Positions 18,793 to 28,798 of a stretch of 64,000 bases of DNA are shown piece after piece. Numbering within the stretch: position 1 is the first letter of the stretch; each line of letters begins with the position of its first letter. This stretch comes from Gemmatimonadota bacterium. Lineage in GTDB: Bacteria; Gemmatimonadota; Gemmatimonadetes; Gemmatimonadales; Gemmatimonadaceae. The notes under the pieces were generated by a model. The model did not search any database. It was given only the letters and a program-made list of their open reading frames with translations, and was not told the origin of the DNA. The position numbers and the translations under genes are program-made. The stretch spans positions 38,999 through 102,998 of the forward strand of contig DAHUXM010000007.1 of assembly GCA_027307165.1 (NCBI GenBank), in the 5' to 3' direction.

Positions 18793-20169
18793 TCAGCAGC
18801 CGCAACCAAACCGGAGCTTGTCCGGATCGGTCGGGGGCAGTGTCGGATAGTCGCCGGAGAAACAGGCGTGACAGAACCCTTCCGGTCCGTCTGGAACGGC
18901 GTTGAGCATCCCGTCGAGCGAGAGATAGCCGAGCGAATCGACACCGATGTGCTTCGCTATCTCATCGACCGTGAAGTTCGCAGCAATAAGATCCTCGCGG
19001 TTGGGAGTATCGATGCCGTAGTAGCAGGGTCCGGTCACGGGCGGCGAGCTGACTCGCATATGGACTTCGATCGCACCAGCCGCGCGCACCATCGCCACGA
19101 GCCCACGTGTAGTAGTGCCGCGCACGATCGAATCGTCGACCATGACGACGCGCTTTCCCTCCAGCACTTCTCGTACTGCATTGTATTTCACCTTCACCTT
19201 CGCATCGCGGCCGGCCTGCTCAGGTTGAATGAAGGTTCTGCCCACGTAGTGATTGCGGATGAGCGCAAGCTCGTACGGCAGATGCGACTCCTCTGCGAAA
19301 CCCAGCGCTGCGGAATTGGACGAGTCCGGGACAGCGAAGACGAGATCCGCATTCGGCGCCGGAACCTCGCGCGCGAGCTGACGTCCGAGCGCACGACGGG
19401 CCCGATCTACGGAGCCGCCGAACACGCGACTGTCAGGTCGTGCGAAGTAGACATACTCGAAGACGCATCGAGTGGACGCCTTGCGCTCGAACGGGAAGAT
19501 CGAGCGTATTCCGCTCGCGTCGACTGCAATGATCTCGCCGGGCGCGACTTCGCGAATCGCAGTCGCGTTCACGATGTCGAGCGCGCATGACTCGGATGCG
19601 AAAACAATCGCGCCGTTCACATCGCCCATCACGAGAGGTCGCCAGCCGCGCGGGTCACGTGCCGCTAGCAGCGTCTCGCCGATTATCGCGACGAGTGAGT
19701 ACGCTCCCTCGACCGGTGCGAGTGCAGCGGCCAGCCGTACTTCGGGAGCACCGTCCGGGGCCTTGGCGATGCGATGCACGATCACTTCGGAATCGATCGT
19801 CGATGAAAAGATCGATCCCTCGTTTTCAAGATCGCTGCGCAGCTCGGTCGCGTTGATAAGGTTGCCGTTGTGCCCGATCGCGATATGTCCGTCGCGCGAG
19901 CGAGCCAGTATCGGCTGCGCGTTCTCGATAGTCGAGCTGCCAGCGGTGCTGTAACGGGTATGGCCGATCGCGAGCCGGCCATCCAGCGGCACCTGCCGCG
20001 TACTTGCTTCGGAGATGAGTCCCATCGCGCGCGTCGCGCGGGCGACTCCTTCGGGGCTGACCGATACCATTCCCCAGGACTCCTGACCGCGGTGCTGTAG
20101 TGAATACAGCCCGAGCTGAGTCAGCGATGCCGCGCGGTCATCGCCGAAAATGCCAAATACACCACACAT
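18793..20169 (-). CDS. purF: Amidophosphoribosyltransferase
   Basis: The 458-residue enzyme makes phosphoribosylamine from PRPP and glutamine, the first purine step. The Ntn glutaminase nucleophile is Cys2 directly after the initiator Met (MCGVFGIFGD), so no propeptide is seen. The PRTase site reads VMVDDSIVRGTT. Cysteines in RCVFEYVYFARPDS, GPCYYGID and CHAC near the C-terminus match the [4Fe-4S] ligands of the Bacillus-type enzyme. It directly follows purL with no gap. Confidence 0.96.
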   Translation of the reverse strand: MCGVFGIFGDDRAASLTQLGLYSLQHRGQESWGMVSVSPEGVARATRAMGLISEASTRQVPLDGRLAIGHTRYSTAGSSTIENAQPILARSRDGHIAIGHNGNLINATELRSDLENEGSIFSSTIDSEVIVHRIAKAPDGAPEVRLAAALAPVEGAYSLVAIIGETLLAARDPRGWRPLVMGDVNGAIVFASESCALDIVNATAIREVAPGEIIAVDASGIRSIFPFERKASTRCVFEYVYFARPDSRVFGGSVDRARRALGRQLAREVPAPNADLVFAVPDSSNSAALGFAEESHLPYELALIRNHYVGRTFIQPEQAGRDAKVKVKYNAVREVLEGKRVVMVDDSIVRGTTTRGLVAMVRAAGAIEVHMRVSSPPVTGPCYYGIDTPNREDLIAANFTVDEIAKHIGVDSLGYLSLDGMLNAVPDGPEGFCHACFSGDYPTLPPTDPDKLRFGCGC

Positions 20170-22473
20170 CTAGACCTTCACTCCTTCGGTTTCTTCGATT
20201 GCGGCACTCTGGGGCGCCGCGTCCATGATGCGCGGGATAGCCTCATGATACGCCGCGGCTGCCTGCTCGGTTCCAATTTTCAGCACTCTGCCACCCGCCC
20301 GGATAGTAAGACCTTCAGCCAGCTCGGTAACCGTCCCGATCACCCGGGCTGGTACGCCATTTCGTGCCGCTATCTCCAGCACGCGGTCCGCCTCGCCCGA
20401 CGAAATGACCACGCGGCCCTGCGCTTCGCCGAACAGCACGGCGCGGAGCGAGAGCGAATCCCACGCACCGAGATCGATGTCTGCGCCGAACATCTTTCCG
20501 GGATCCGCCATGATGCATTCGGCGACGGCAATCGCCAGACCACCATCGCTGCAATCGTGCGCTGAAGCGACGACTCCGGCACGGATCGCTTCCAGCAGAG
20601 TAGCGATGAGGTCACGTTCGTGATCCAGATCGCAGGCCGGCGGAGCTCCACCGATCGCGCCATGGATCGTCGCCAGGTACTCGCTGCCGCCAATCTCGTC
20701 GGTGCAATCACCAAGAAGAACTATTACATCTCCCGCATTGCGAAACGTCGACCGGGTGATGTGTTCGAGCGAATCGATGACACCGAGCATTCCGATGACC
20801 GGCGTTGGATGCACGCTGCCGGTCGGACTCTCGTTATAGAACGAGACATTTCCACCTGTGACTGGTGTGTCCAATGCAATGCAGGCTTCGCGAATCCCGG
20901 CAACAGCTTCCTTGAACTGGAAGAATATCTCAGGGCGTGTCGGGTTTCCGAAATTGAGACAGTTTGTGATCGCGAGCGGACGCGCGCCGGTGCACGCGAC
21001 GTTGCGAGCTGATTCGACGACGGCGATGCGGCCGCCAACTCTCGGATCGAGCGTGACGTACCGGCCGTTGCAATCTGTCTTGAGCGCAATGGCGCGGTCG
21101 GTGCCCCGGACTCGCAGAACTGCTGCGTCTCCCCCGGGCCCAATGACTGTATTCGTTCGCACCGTCGAGTCGTATTGCTGATACGCCCACCGCTTGCTCG
21201 CGATGGTTGGAGCCGCGAGAAGTTGCAGCAATGTCCACGTCGGATCGCTCTCCGCAGCCAGTTCCTTGGTTGCCGCGACGTCGATGCTGCGTCTCGCGAT
21301 CGCCTCGCGTCCCTCCTCGGCAGGAACGTCGTAGCGCGGACACTCTGTAACGAGTGCGGAGCCGGGAAATTCCGCGACTATGCGATCTCCCTCAGTCACG
21401 CGGTACACGGGCTCCTGAATGACCTTGCCTATCACTTCAGCGGTGAGATCCCACTTGAAGAGAATCTCCCGAACCTGCTGTTCGTGACCTTCGAGTGCCA
21501 CTACCAGCATGCGCTCCTGTGACTCGCTGAGCAGTATCTCGTAAGGAGTCATTCCAGCCTCCCGAACGGGCACGCGGCTCGTATCGATCGTGACTCCAAC
21601 GTCGCCGCGCGCCGCCATCTCGGCGGACGACGAAGTCAAACCGGCAGCACCCATGTCCTGAATCGCAACGATGTGTCCGCTGCGGATCAGCTCGAGACTT
21701 GCTTCGAGCAGAAGCTTCTCTGTGAATGGATCGCCAACCTGAACTCGAGGACGTTTCGCCTCGCTCGCTTCGGACAGATCTTCGGACGCGAACGAGGCTC
21801 CGTGAATTCCGTCCCGCCCGGTGCGCGCGCCGACACAGAGAATGGGATTCCCGACGCCCTCGGCTTTCGCACGGATGAGCTCATCCTCGCGCAACATTCC
21901 GACGCACATCGCGTTAACCAGCGGGTTGCCATCGTATGCAGAGTCGAAAACAATCTCGCCCGCAACCGTTGGCACGCCGACAGAATTGCCGTAGTCGCCA
22001 ATTCCCTTGACGACACCGGCGAACAGGTAACGGTTGCGCGCGCTGTCGAGTGAGCCGAAGCGCAGCGAGTTGAGCATCGCGATCGGGCGCGCGCCCATCG
22101 TGAATACGTCACGAAGGATTCCGCCCACACCGGTTGCGGCGCCCTGATACGGCTCGATTGCGGACGGATGGTTGTGCGACTCGATCTTGAACGCGATTGC
22201 GACGCCATCGCCGATTGCGACGACACCAGCGTTCTCGCCAGGGCCCTGGATGACGGCAGCGCCTTCGGTAGGCAGCGTTCGCAGAGTGTTGCGCGAATGC
22301 TTGTAGGAACAGTGCTCGTTCCATAGCGCGCTCACGATTCCGAGTTCGGTAAACGTCGGCGTTCGGCCCAGCATGTTGCAGATGCGCTCGAACTCCGACT
22401 CTGTCAGCCCGTGCTCTCTGACAAGCGCTGCAGTTATTTCCGGATCGCCGGGGCGGGGAAGAACTTCGCTCAT
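20170..22473 (-). CDS. purL: Phosphoribosylformylglycinamidine synthase, large subunit
   Basis: The 767-residue product is the short PurL form that works with PurQ and PurS to convert FGAR to FGAM. It shows the early [11 protein letters not shown] motif, GPGENAGVV, the ATP/metal motif [35 protein letters not shown] and a second AIRS-like half with ATDCNGRY-like sequence and [14 protein letters not shown]. purQ and purS lie immediately upstream in the same run, as expected for the three-part enzyme. Confidence 0.97.
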   Translation of the reverse strand: MSEVLPRPGDPEITAALVREHGLTESEFERICNMLGRTPTFTELGIVSALWNEHCSYKHSRNTLRTLPTEGAAVIQGPGENAGVVAIGDGVAIAFKIESHNHPSAIEPYQGAATGVGGILRDVFTMGARPIAMLNSLRFGSLDSARNRYLFAGVVKGIGDYGNSVGVPTVAGEIVFDSAYDGNPLVNAMCVGMLREDELIRAKAEGVGNPILCVGARTGRDGIHGASFASEDLSEASEAKRPRVQVGDPFTEKLLLEASLELIRSGHIVAIQDMGAAGLTSSSAEMAARGDVGVTIDTSRVPVREAGMTPYEILLSESQERMLVVALEGHEQQVREILFKWDLTAEVIGKVIQEPVYRVTEGDRIVAEFPGSALVTECPRYDVPAEEGREAIARRSIDVAATKELAAESDPTWTLLQLLAAPTIASKRWAYQQYDSTVRTNTVIGPGGDAAVLRVRGTDRAIALKTDCNGRYVTLDPRVGGRIAVVESARNVACTGARPLAITNCLNFGNPTRPEIFFQFKEAVAGIREACIALDTPVTGGNVSFYNESPTGSVHPTPVIGMLGVIDSLEHITRSTFRNAGDVIVLLGDCTDEIGGSEYLATIHGAIGGAPPACDLDHERDLIATLLEAIRAGVVASAHDCSDGGLAIAVAECIMADPGKMFGADIDLGAWDSLSLRAVLFGEAQGRVVISSGEADRVLEIAARNGVPARVIGTVTELAEGLTIRAGGRVLKIGTEQAAAAYHEAIPRIMDAAPQSAAIEETEGVKV

Positions 22474-22474
22474 G

Positions 22475-23167
22475 TCAGGCTGTTACTCCATCGAGCAGCG
22501 AGTGAAACACGCCGAGGCCGTCGGTCGAACCGATCACCGGATCTACCGCTCGCTCGGGGTGGGGCATCATACCGAGAACATTGCCCGCTGCGTTGATGAT
22601 TCCCGCAATTCCGTTCACCGAACCGTTGATGTTGTCCTCATCACTGACGTCGCCGCCCGTGGAAGAATACCGGAATGCGACGCGCCCTTCGCCTTCCAAT
22701 CTCGCAACTACGTCGGGATCAGCCGTGTAGCGGCCGTCTCCGTGTGCCACCGGCACCGACAGTATCTGGCCCTTGTAATATTCATGCGTGAACATGCTCG
22801 AGTCGTTCTCCACGCGCATCGTGACGAGGCGTGAGACGAACCGAAGCGAGGCGTTCCGCAGAAGTGCGCCAGGAAGCAACCCGGCCTCGCATGCGACCTG
22901 GAAGCCGTTGCAGATTGCGAGCACGGGTGCGCCGCGCTTGGCATGCACGACGACTTCATTCATGATCGGACTGAAGCGCGCGATAGCGCCGGGGCGCAGG
23001 TAATCGCCGTAGCTGAAACCACCCGGAAGGACGATCACGTCGCAGCCTTTGAGATCGTGGTCCTTGTGCCAGAGATACACGCACTCCCGACCGATCGCGT
23101 CGGCCGCTGCGTGACACGCATCGTAGTCGCCGTTGGATCCGGGGAATGTGACGACGCCGAACTTCAC
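22475..23167 (-). CDS. purQ: Phosphoribosylformylglycinamidine synthase, glutaminase subunit
   Basis: The 230-residue product is the class I glutaminase that feeds ammonia to PurL. The nucleophile is C86 in [15 protein letters not shown] and the His-Glu pair is in [23 protein letters not shown] is the oxyanion region. The start is the GTG at 23167, which overlaps the purS stop as GTGA and gives the usual [12 protein letters not shown] beginning; the longer frame would add 26 residues encoded inside purS. It ends one base before the purL ATG. Confidence 0.96.
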   Translation of the reverse strand: MKFGVVTFPGSNGDYDACHAAADAIGRECVYLWHKDHDLKGCDVIVLPGGFSYGDYLRPGAIARFSPIMNEVVVHAKRGAPVLAICNGFQVACEAGLLPGALLRNASLRFVSRLVTMRVENDSSMFTHEYYKGQILSVPVAHGDGRYTADPDVVARLEGEGRVAFRYSSTGGDVSDEDNINGSVNGIAGIINAAGNVLGMMPHPERAVDPVIGSTDGLGVFHSLLDGVTA

Positions 23168-23436
23168 GACTGACCGCCCTGTTGCAGTGTCGGCTCTTCC
23201 AGCACGAAGTCTTCGATCACCGGATTCGCGAGCAGCTTTTCGCACATGCTGCGAACCGCGCTCGTCGCATCGGCGGCGCTCGCCGCGTTGACGTCGACCG
23301 TGATGAAGCGTCCGACTCGTATGTCGGCAATGGTATCGAAACCGAGGCTGCGGAGCGCGCCCGCAACCGCTGCGCCTTGCGGATCGAGGATTCCGGGACG
23401 CGGGATGATCTGAACGGGAACGCGGTATAACTGCAC
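23164..23436 (-). CDS. purS: Phosphoribosylformylglycinamidine synthase subunit PurS
   Basis: This 90-residue product is the small structural subunit that bridges PurL and PurQ. It begins VQLYRVPVQIIPRPGILDPQG, contains LGFDTIADIRVGRFITVDV and ends near NPVIEDFVLEE, the usual PurS pattern. The start is the GTG at 23436, preceded by a strong ribosome-binding sequence TTGAGGTAGCT. A much longer open frame exists in the same register, but its extra part lies inside pssA. It overlaps purQ by four bases. Confidence 0.93.
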   Translation of the reverse strand: MQLYRVPVQIIPRPGILDPQGAAVAGALRSLGFDTIADIRVGRFITVDVNAASAADATSAVRSMCEKLLANPVIEDFVLEEPTLQQGGQS

Positions 23437-23443
23437 AGCTACC

Positions 23444-24412
23444 TCAAGTTTCGGGTGAAGGGGGAGCTTCGTCCGGATTGTCATTCCCGGGCCGATCGCG
23501 CCTGGGACGCCGGCGACGCCGGCGGCGTCTCGTGACGTTGGTCGTTTCCGACGGTGAATAGGCGAGTGCGGCATTCGCCGGGCGCTCGAGCGGCTCGATC
23601 TCCGTGTCGTCTTCCTCGTCGTTCTCGAGATCCGCGTCGTGGTTGCTGACAGTTGGGCGTCCGAGCAGGCCGAGCAGCACGGATCTGCCAAGACCATACA
23701 GCACGTAGGCCAGGCAGGCGGGGAAGAAGAATTGCTTCGGCACGAAGAACACGCCGATGATCGTGCCAAGCACGACGATCGTGCCGAGTATCTCGCGCAG
23801 AGACCTGAATCCGACGGTTGGGACGGCGGGATACGACGCGTCGCTCACCATGAGCGCGCCGAGGCCCGCCATCACAAACCGGAGCATCACGTGCCACTGA
23901 AGGTTCGCGATGTTCGTATCGTTGTAGAGCGACGTCTGGCTGAACCAGTAGTACGTGGCCAGAGTCAAGCCGGCCGCCGGACTCGGCAGGCCGTGAAAAT
24001 AGCGTTTGGCGCGGCCCGCCTGCTCGACGTTGAAACGCGCAAGGCGCAATGCGGCGCACGCTATGAAGGCGAACGAAAATACCCAGTCCCATCCTTCGCG
24101 ATTGAGAACCGCGAAGTACATGATCATCGCAGGAGCGACACCGAACGAAACGATGTCGACCAACGAGTCGAGTTCGGATCCGAGTGGCGATCCGGTATTG
24201 GTGGCACGAGCGACGCGGCCATCGAAAACGTCGAAGATGCCGGCGAGAACGACGTACAGACCGGCGCGTGACGGATCTCCACGTGCGGCTGCAACGATCG
24301 CGAATATGCCGAAGAAGAGATTCGCGATCGTGAGGCCGCTGGGCAGCAGAATCACAGCACGCCGCATTGGGCGACGCCGATGATGATGGGTCCCGGCGAC
24401 GCGCGCACTCAC
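23444..24412 (-). CDS. pssA: CDP-diacylglycerol-serine O-phosphatidyltransferase
   Basis: The 322-residue membrane enzyme makes phosphatidylserine. The CDP-alcohol phosphotransferase motif D-G-x2-A-R-x8-G-x3-D-x3-D is complete at residues 64-86 (D64, D82, D86). About seven hydrophobic spans fill residues 20-245. The C-terminal tail (about 250-322) is not membrane: an acidic run ENDEEDDTEIE, then a basic run with eight consecutive Arg, then a proline-rich end, unlike the short tail usual here. It overlaps psd by four bases, giving the complete PS-to-PE route. Confidence 0.93.
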   Translation of the reverse strand: MSARVAGTHHHRRRPMRRAVILLPSGLTIANLFFGIFAIVAAARGDPSRAGLYVVLAGIFDVFDGRVARATNTGSPLGSELDSLVDIVSFGVAPAMIMYFAVLNREGWDWVFSFAFIACAALRLARFNVEQAGRAKRYFHGLPSPAAGLTLATYYWFSQTSLYNDTNIANLQWHVMLRFVMAGLGALMVSDASYPAVPTVGFRSLREILGTIVVLGTIIGVFFVPKQFFFPACLAYVLYGLGRSVLLGLLGRPTVSNHDADLENDEEDDTEIEPLERPANAALAYSPSETTNVTRRRRRRRRPRRDRPGNDNPDEAPPSPET

Positions 24413-25062
24413 CGTTTGAGCTCCGCCAGAACAGTCGTACCCGCGGTCGTCATGTCACCGAGCTTCGCGTTGATCGCAGCGTCGGTCGGGACGAACACAT
24501 CGACGCGCGATCCGAACCGAATGATGCCGAACCGTTCGCCCTGGTGGGCCTCGTCTCCGACCTTGCTGTACGTGACTATGCGGCGCGCGATGAGCCCGGC
24601 GATCTGACGAGTGAGAATGCGAACTCCGGATGGCGTCGTAACGCCGACCGACATCTGCTCGTTCTCCAGACTCGACTTCTCGGCGGCCGCATTCAGAAAC
24701 TTGCCCTTGTTGTAGTGCACGAAATCGACGCGTCCATCTACCGGATAGCGGTTTACGTGCACGTTGAAGATGTTCATGAAGATCGAAATCCGGGTCGCCT
24801 TGCCGTGCACGAACAGCGGCTCGTCGACATTGGTGATCATCAATATCTTGCCGTCAGCGGGCGCGACGATCAGATTCGCGCCGCGTGGGCCCGTTCGCTC
24901 GGGGTCGCGGAAGAAGTAGGCACACCAGAGGGCCACGACTGTAATGAGAATCGCGAGCAGCCATACGGGCCACGACCGGTAGTGCAGTGCCGCGATGAAC
25001 GCAATGATCACGGCGGCGACACCGATTCCGATGAATGGCCAGCCTTCGCGCGCGAAGCTCAA
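24409..25062 (-). CDS. psd: Phosphatidylserine decarboxylase, short form
   Basis: The 217-residue pro-enzyme makes phosphatidylethanolamine. Two hydrophobic segments (about 10-27 and 32-50) precede the catalytic domain, which includes VAPADGKI and IFMNIFNVHVNRYPVDG. Self-cleavage to the pyruvoyl form is expected at G184-S185 in RFGSRVDV. The length fits the short archaeal-type Psd found in many bacteria. It overlaps purC and pssA by four bases each. Confidence 0.95.
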   Translation of the reverse strand: MSFAREGWPFIGIGVAAVIIAFIAALHYRSWPVWLLAILITVVALWCAYFFRDPERTGPRGANLIVAPADGKILMITNVDEPLFVHGKATRISIFMNIFNVHVNRYPVDGRVDFVHYNKGKFLNAAAEKSSLENEQMSVGVTTPSGVRILTRQIAGLIARRIVTYSKVGDEAHQGERFGIIRFGSRVDVFVPTDAAINAKLGDMTTAGTTVLAELKR

Positions 25063-25979
25063 GTTGCGTTACCGATCGAAAGCGATGATCCGGTGAGGCG
25101 TCTGTACGCTTCGAGATACCGGTTGCTCATTGCCGTGATCACGTCCGGCGGGATCTTCGGACCGGGCGCGTCGCCGTTCCACTTTCCTTCATTGCGCAGC
25201 CGTTGCAGGTAATCACGCAGCGGCTGTTTATCGAAGCTCGGCGGCGTCGTACCGGCGCGATAGGAATCGCGCGCCCAGAAACGCGAGCTGTCGGGAGTCA
25301 TGACTTCGTCTATCAATATAACCTCCCCATCGCGTTCCCCGAACTCGAACTTGGTGTCTGCGAGAATCAAGCCGGCCCGTTCCGCCACGCCCGATCCAAA
25401 GCGGAAGAGCTCCAGCGAGAGTTCTTCGAGCCGATGGGCGACGGCACCGAGCCGGTTGCTCATTTCGGCGCGCGATATGTTTTCGTCGTGTCCCGACTCG
25501 GCCTTGGTCGCCGGTGTGAAGCGCGGCTCCGGCAACGCCTGGCTCTCCACCATTCCGGCAGGTAGCGCTTCACCTGCAAGCCTTCCCGTCGCGAGGTAAT
25601 CCTTCCATCCGCTGCCTGAGAGATATGCGCGGACGACGCACTCGACCGGAAATACGTTCGCGCGGCGCGAGAGCATCGCACGTCCCTGCAACATGTCGCG
25701 GTGCGCGCGAAGCGCGGGCACGAGTGAGACTATCTCCGACGCGTCGGCAGTGATCATGTGGTGGGGCACGTTGCGGATCTGACTGAACCACCACGCCGTA
25801 AGCTGGGTCAGTACCGCACCCTTGTGCGGCACCGCTTGATCCAGCACGACGTCGAACGCGCTCACGCGGTCCGTTGCGACGAGCAGCAGGCGGTCTGCAT
25901 CGATCTCATAGACGTCGCGGACCTTTCCATGCCTGAGAACGGGAAAGGGAAGCGACGTTGTGCTGATCGGCGTCGTCAT
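25059..25979 (-). CDS. purC: Phosphoribosylaminoimidazole-succinocarboxamide synthase
   Basis: The 306-residue enzyme joins CAIR and aspartate to give SAICAR. HGKVRDVYEIDADRLLLVATDRVSAFD is the start of the SAICAR synthetase ATP site (here residues 14-40). VECVVRAYLSGSGWKDY and LADTKFEFG follow, then IDEVMTPDSSRFW. At about 300 residues it is the longer form, as in yeast and many GC-rich bacteria. It overlaps purB upstream and psd downstream by four bases each. Confidence 0.96.
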   Translation of the reverse strand: MTTPISTTSLPFPVLRHGKVRDVYEIDADRLLLVATDRVSAFDVVLDQAVPHKGAVLTQLTAWWFSQIRNVPHHMITADASEIVSLVPALRAHRDMLQGRAMLSRRANVFPVECVVRAYLSGSGWKDYLATGRLAGEALPAGMVESQALPEPRFTPATKAESGHDENISRAEMSNRLGAVAHRLEELSLELFRFGSGVAERAGLILADTKFEFGERDGEVILIDEVMTPDSSRFWARDSYRAGTTPPSFDKQPLRDYLQRLRNEGKWNGDAPGPKIPPDVITAMSNRYLEAYRRLTGSSLSIGNAT

Positions 25980-27403
25980 ACCCTGAGTGCCTCAGTGGAA
26001 AGGGTGTCGGCCGAGTCGTTCAGCAGTGGATCAACGATCTCGCGCAGGAACTCGGTAACCTGTTCGCTCGAACGGCCGATGAAGTTACGTGCGTCAAGCA
26101 CACTCCGGAGATCGTCGATGGGGACGGCGTAATCGGGATCGGCAGCGAGTCTGTCCAGCATGTCGTTGCGACTCGCACCGTCCTTCACGGCAGTGGCCGC
26201 GGCGACGCTGTGTTTCCGGATCACCTCGTGCGCTTCCTGGCGATCACCACCCGCCTCAACGGCGCGAACGATCAGCTCTTCGGTCGCCATGAATGGCAGC
26301 TCGTCCGCAACGCGGCGCGCAATGCGGGCGGGATGAACCTCGAGACCGGACGCGATGTTTCGCATGATCAACATTATCGCATCGGTCGCAAGAAACATTT
26401 CCGGTATCACGAGTCGTCGGTTGGCACTGTCGTCGAGCGTACGCTCGAAGTACTGCACCGAATGGGTCTCGTTTGCATTCGGCTCGAGTGACAACACGAA
26501 CCGCGCGAGTGAATTGATCCGCTCGGAGCGCATCGGGTTGCGCTTGTATGCCATCGCCGACGATCCGATCTGTTCCTTCTCGAACGGCTCTTCCACCTCA
26601 CCGAACGACTGCAGAAGGCGCATGTCGCTGGCAAATTTCGCCGCGCTCGCTGCAACGCCGGCCACTGCGCCAAGCACCGCGGCGTCGAGCTTCCGCGTGT
26701 ATGTCTGCCCGCCGACGGGGATCGAGGAGGAGAAGCCCATTCTGGATGTTACGAGCCGGTCCAGCTCGCGCACTTTTGCGTGGTCGCCATTGAAGAGCCG
26801 CAGGAACGACGCCTGAGTGCCGGTAGTTCCCTTGACGCCGCGCAGCGGTAGCGAGTCGATCCGATACTGCATGTCGCGGATGTCGAGTACGAGGTCCTGG
26901 ATCCAGAGAGTCGCCCGCTTTCCGACAGTCGTAAGCTGCGCTGGCTGAATGTGGGTGTAACCGAGGGTCGGCTCATCCTTCCACTTCTCTGCAAACGCAG
27001 CCAGTGCGCGTACGACGTCCACTGCGCGGCTGCGAAGCATCGCCAGCGCGCGCCGCATCAGTATGAGGTCCGCGTTGTCGGTCACGAAAGCGCTGGTGGC
27101 ACCCAGATGGATGAAGCGCCGCGCACCCGGCGCCGCGTCGGCGAAGGTGTGCACGTGCGCCATCACGTCATGTCTGAAGCGCTGCTCGTACTTCGCCGCG
27201 GCCTCGAAATCGATGTTGGCAGCGGCGGCGCGCATCTCGGCGATCGCCGATTGCGGGATGTCGATGCCAAGCTCCATCTCCGATTCCGCGAGTGCGATCC
27301 ACAGTTGGCGCCAGAGAAGATGACGCTCCTGTGCCGACCACAGCTCCAGCATGGCGCGCGACGCGTATCGCGCGGACAGCGGTGACGAATATGTATCGTG
27401 CAT
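25976..27403 (-). CDS. purB: Adenylosuccinate lyase
   Basis: The 475-residue product belongs to the fumarase/aspartase superfamily. It cleaves SAICAR to AICAR and adenylosuccinate to AMP. The flexible signature loop reads SSAMAYKRNPMRSE, LGYTHIQPAQLTTVGKRA holds a catalytic His, and the helical core and C-terminal domain are complete. It follows degP directly (no spacer) and overlaps purC by four bases, placing two consecutive-use enzymes together. Confidence 0.95.
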   Translation of the reverse strand: MHDTYSSPLSARYASRAMLELWSAQERHLLWRQLWIALAESEMELGIDIPQSAIAEMRAAAANIDFEAAAKYEQRFRHDVMAHVHTFADAAPGARRFIHLGATSAFVTDNADLILMRRALAMLRSRAVDVVRALAAFAEKWKDEPTLGYTHIQPAQLTTVGKRATLWIQDLVLDIRDMQYRIDSLPLRGVKGTTGTQASFLRLFNGDHAKVRELDRLVTSRMGFSSSIPVGGQTYTRKLDAAVLGAVAGVAASAAKFASDMRLLQSFGEVEEPFEKEQIGSSAMAYKRNPMRSERINSLARFVLSLEPNANETHSVQYFERTLDDSANRRLVIPEMFLATDAIMLIMRNIASGLEVHPARIARRVADELPFMATEELIVRAVEAGGDRQEAHEVIRKHSVAAATAVKDGASRNDMLDRLAADPDYAVPIDDLRSVLDARNFIGRSSEQVTEFLREIVDPLLNDSADTLSTEALRV

Positions 27404-28795
27404 CTACTGCGTCACGAACTCGGTCGAGTAGAACTGGCCCTGCCGTTCGACATACATCACTACCACACCTCTCCCGCTGTTGAGCGCCGCCGCGGCATCT
27501 TCGGCGCTTGTGATCCGCGTTGTGTTCACCTGAACTATCACGTCACCCTGGGCGAGCCCGATCTGCGCCGAGACGCGCGGGCTCACGTTCTGTACGTAGG
27601 CGCCGGACTGACTTCTGATGTTGCGCTCCGATCGAATCGCGGGTGTGAGCGTCGTGAGCTCGATCTCGTGCAGCACCGTTACTCGCGGCGCGTTCACCTC
27701 GGGTAGATCCGCAATGCGCACGTTCACGATCTTGTCCGACCCGCTTCGCTGCAACGTGATTGGAATCGTCTCGCCGACTCTCAGCTCCAGCAACTCGGCT
27801 TCCCAGTCGTATGCGTTGCGTATCTGTCGGGCCGCGACGCGTACTATCACGTCGCCACGGCGGATTCCGGCCGCTGCCGCAGGTGATCCGGGGGTCACCG
27901 CTGCGACCGTGACGCCACGTTGCGGGCGCTGGCCCAGCGTGCGGTTTTCGCTCACTGCGGGCTTCACGCCGATCCACGGACGGCGAACCGAGCCGTGCGT
28001 GAGCAGGTCGTCTGCGACGCGCGCTGCGCGATTGATCGGAATGGCAAAGCCGAGTCCGACCGAGCCGCCACTGGGAGAGTAGATCGAGCTGTTCACGCCG
28101 ATGACTTCGCCCGCGGCGTCCACGAGCGGACCTCCCGAATTGCCGGGGTTGATCGCCGCATCCGTCTGGATCATGTCGACGTACGCGCTATTTCCCGCGT
28201 CTGGCGGCGGAGCCACGAGATTGCGCCCGACGCCACTGACGACTCCGACAGTAACACTCGGCTCCGTATTGGCGAGCACGAAACCGTACGGGTTGCCGAT
28301 TGCGATCGCCCACTCGCCGACGATCAGTGACGATGAGTTGCCCAGTGGTGCGACAGGAAGGTTGGAGGCGTCGACCTTGAGCACGGCGAGATCGTTCACA
28401 TCATCCACGCCGACGAGCTTGGCGACATACGTCGTGCCGTCGCGCAGCGCTACCGAGATTCGTGTTGCTCCGCGGACGACGTGCGCGTTGGTGAGTATCA
28501 CGCCGTCCTTGCGCAATATGAAGCCCGAGCCAAGGCCCGCTACGGGGCGCTCGGCGGAGTTCCCGCCGAAGAACTGCTCCATCATGTCCGCTGGAACGTG
28601 CTCCACTGCCTCCGTCTGTACGGTCACAACGCTCGGTGCGACGCGCGCGACCGCAGCCGTGATCGCTGTGCGCCGGGACGCATCGACCTGTGCGTTGGCA
28701 GAAGGTTGCGCGACGGTAATCTGTTGCGCCTTGGATGATCCGCCATTGCATGCGATCGCCGCTGCGATGATCGCAACCACAGCTATCCGCTTCAT
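27404..28795 (-). CDS. degP: HtrA/DegP-type serine protease, probable lipoprotein
   Basis: The 463-residue protein has a signal sequence ending AAAIAC, with Cys16 as the likely lipidated residue, so it is probably anchored in the periplasm. The trypsin-like domain carries the full triad: H105 (LTNAHVV), D135 (VNDLAVLK) and S220 (NPGNSGGPL). Two PDZ domains follow (about 290-375 and 385-460). HtrA proteins refold or degrade damaged envelope proteins. It lies between the transaldolase-like gene and purB in the long run. Confidence 0.92.
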   Translation of the reverse strand: MKRIAVVAIIAAAIACNGGSSKAQQITVAQPSANAQVDASRRTAITAAVARVAPSVVTVQTEAVEHVPADMMEQFFGGNSAERPVAGLGSGFILRKDGVILTNAHVVRGATRISVALRDGTTYVAKLVGVDDVNDLAVLKVDASNLPVAPLGNSSSLIVGEWAIAIGNPYGFVLANTEPSVTVGVVSGVGRNLVAPPPDAGNSAYVDMIQTDAAINPGNSGGPLVDAAGEVIGVNSSIYSPSGGSVGLGFAIPINRAARVADDLLTHGSVRRPWIGVKPAVSENRTLGQRPQRGVTVAAVTPGSPAAAAGIRRGDVIVRVAARQIRNAYDWEAELLELRVGETIPITLQRSGSDKIVNVRIADLPEVNAPRVTVLHEIELTTLTPAIRSERNIRSQSGAYVQNVSPRVSAQIGLAQGDVIVQVNTTRITSAEDAAAALNSGRGVVVMYVERQGQFYSTEFVTQ

Positions 28796-28798
28796 TGC

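Noticed and set aside
16215..18905. An 896-codon plus-strand open frame opposite ppdK
   Set aside because: It is antisense to a fully recognisable ppdK, has no family motif, and its composition is what the third-position GC bias of the real gene produces.
23164..23769. A 201-residue version of PurS
   Set aside because: The extra N-terminal part overlaps the pssA coding region out of frame; a GTG with a strong ribosome-binding sequence at 23436 gives the normal 90-residue protein.
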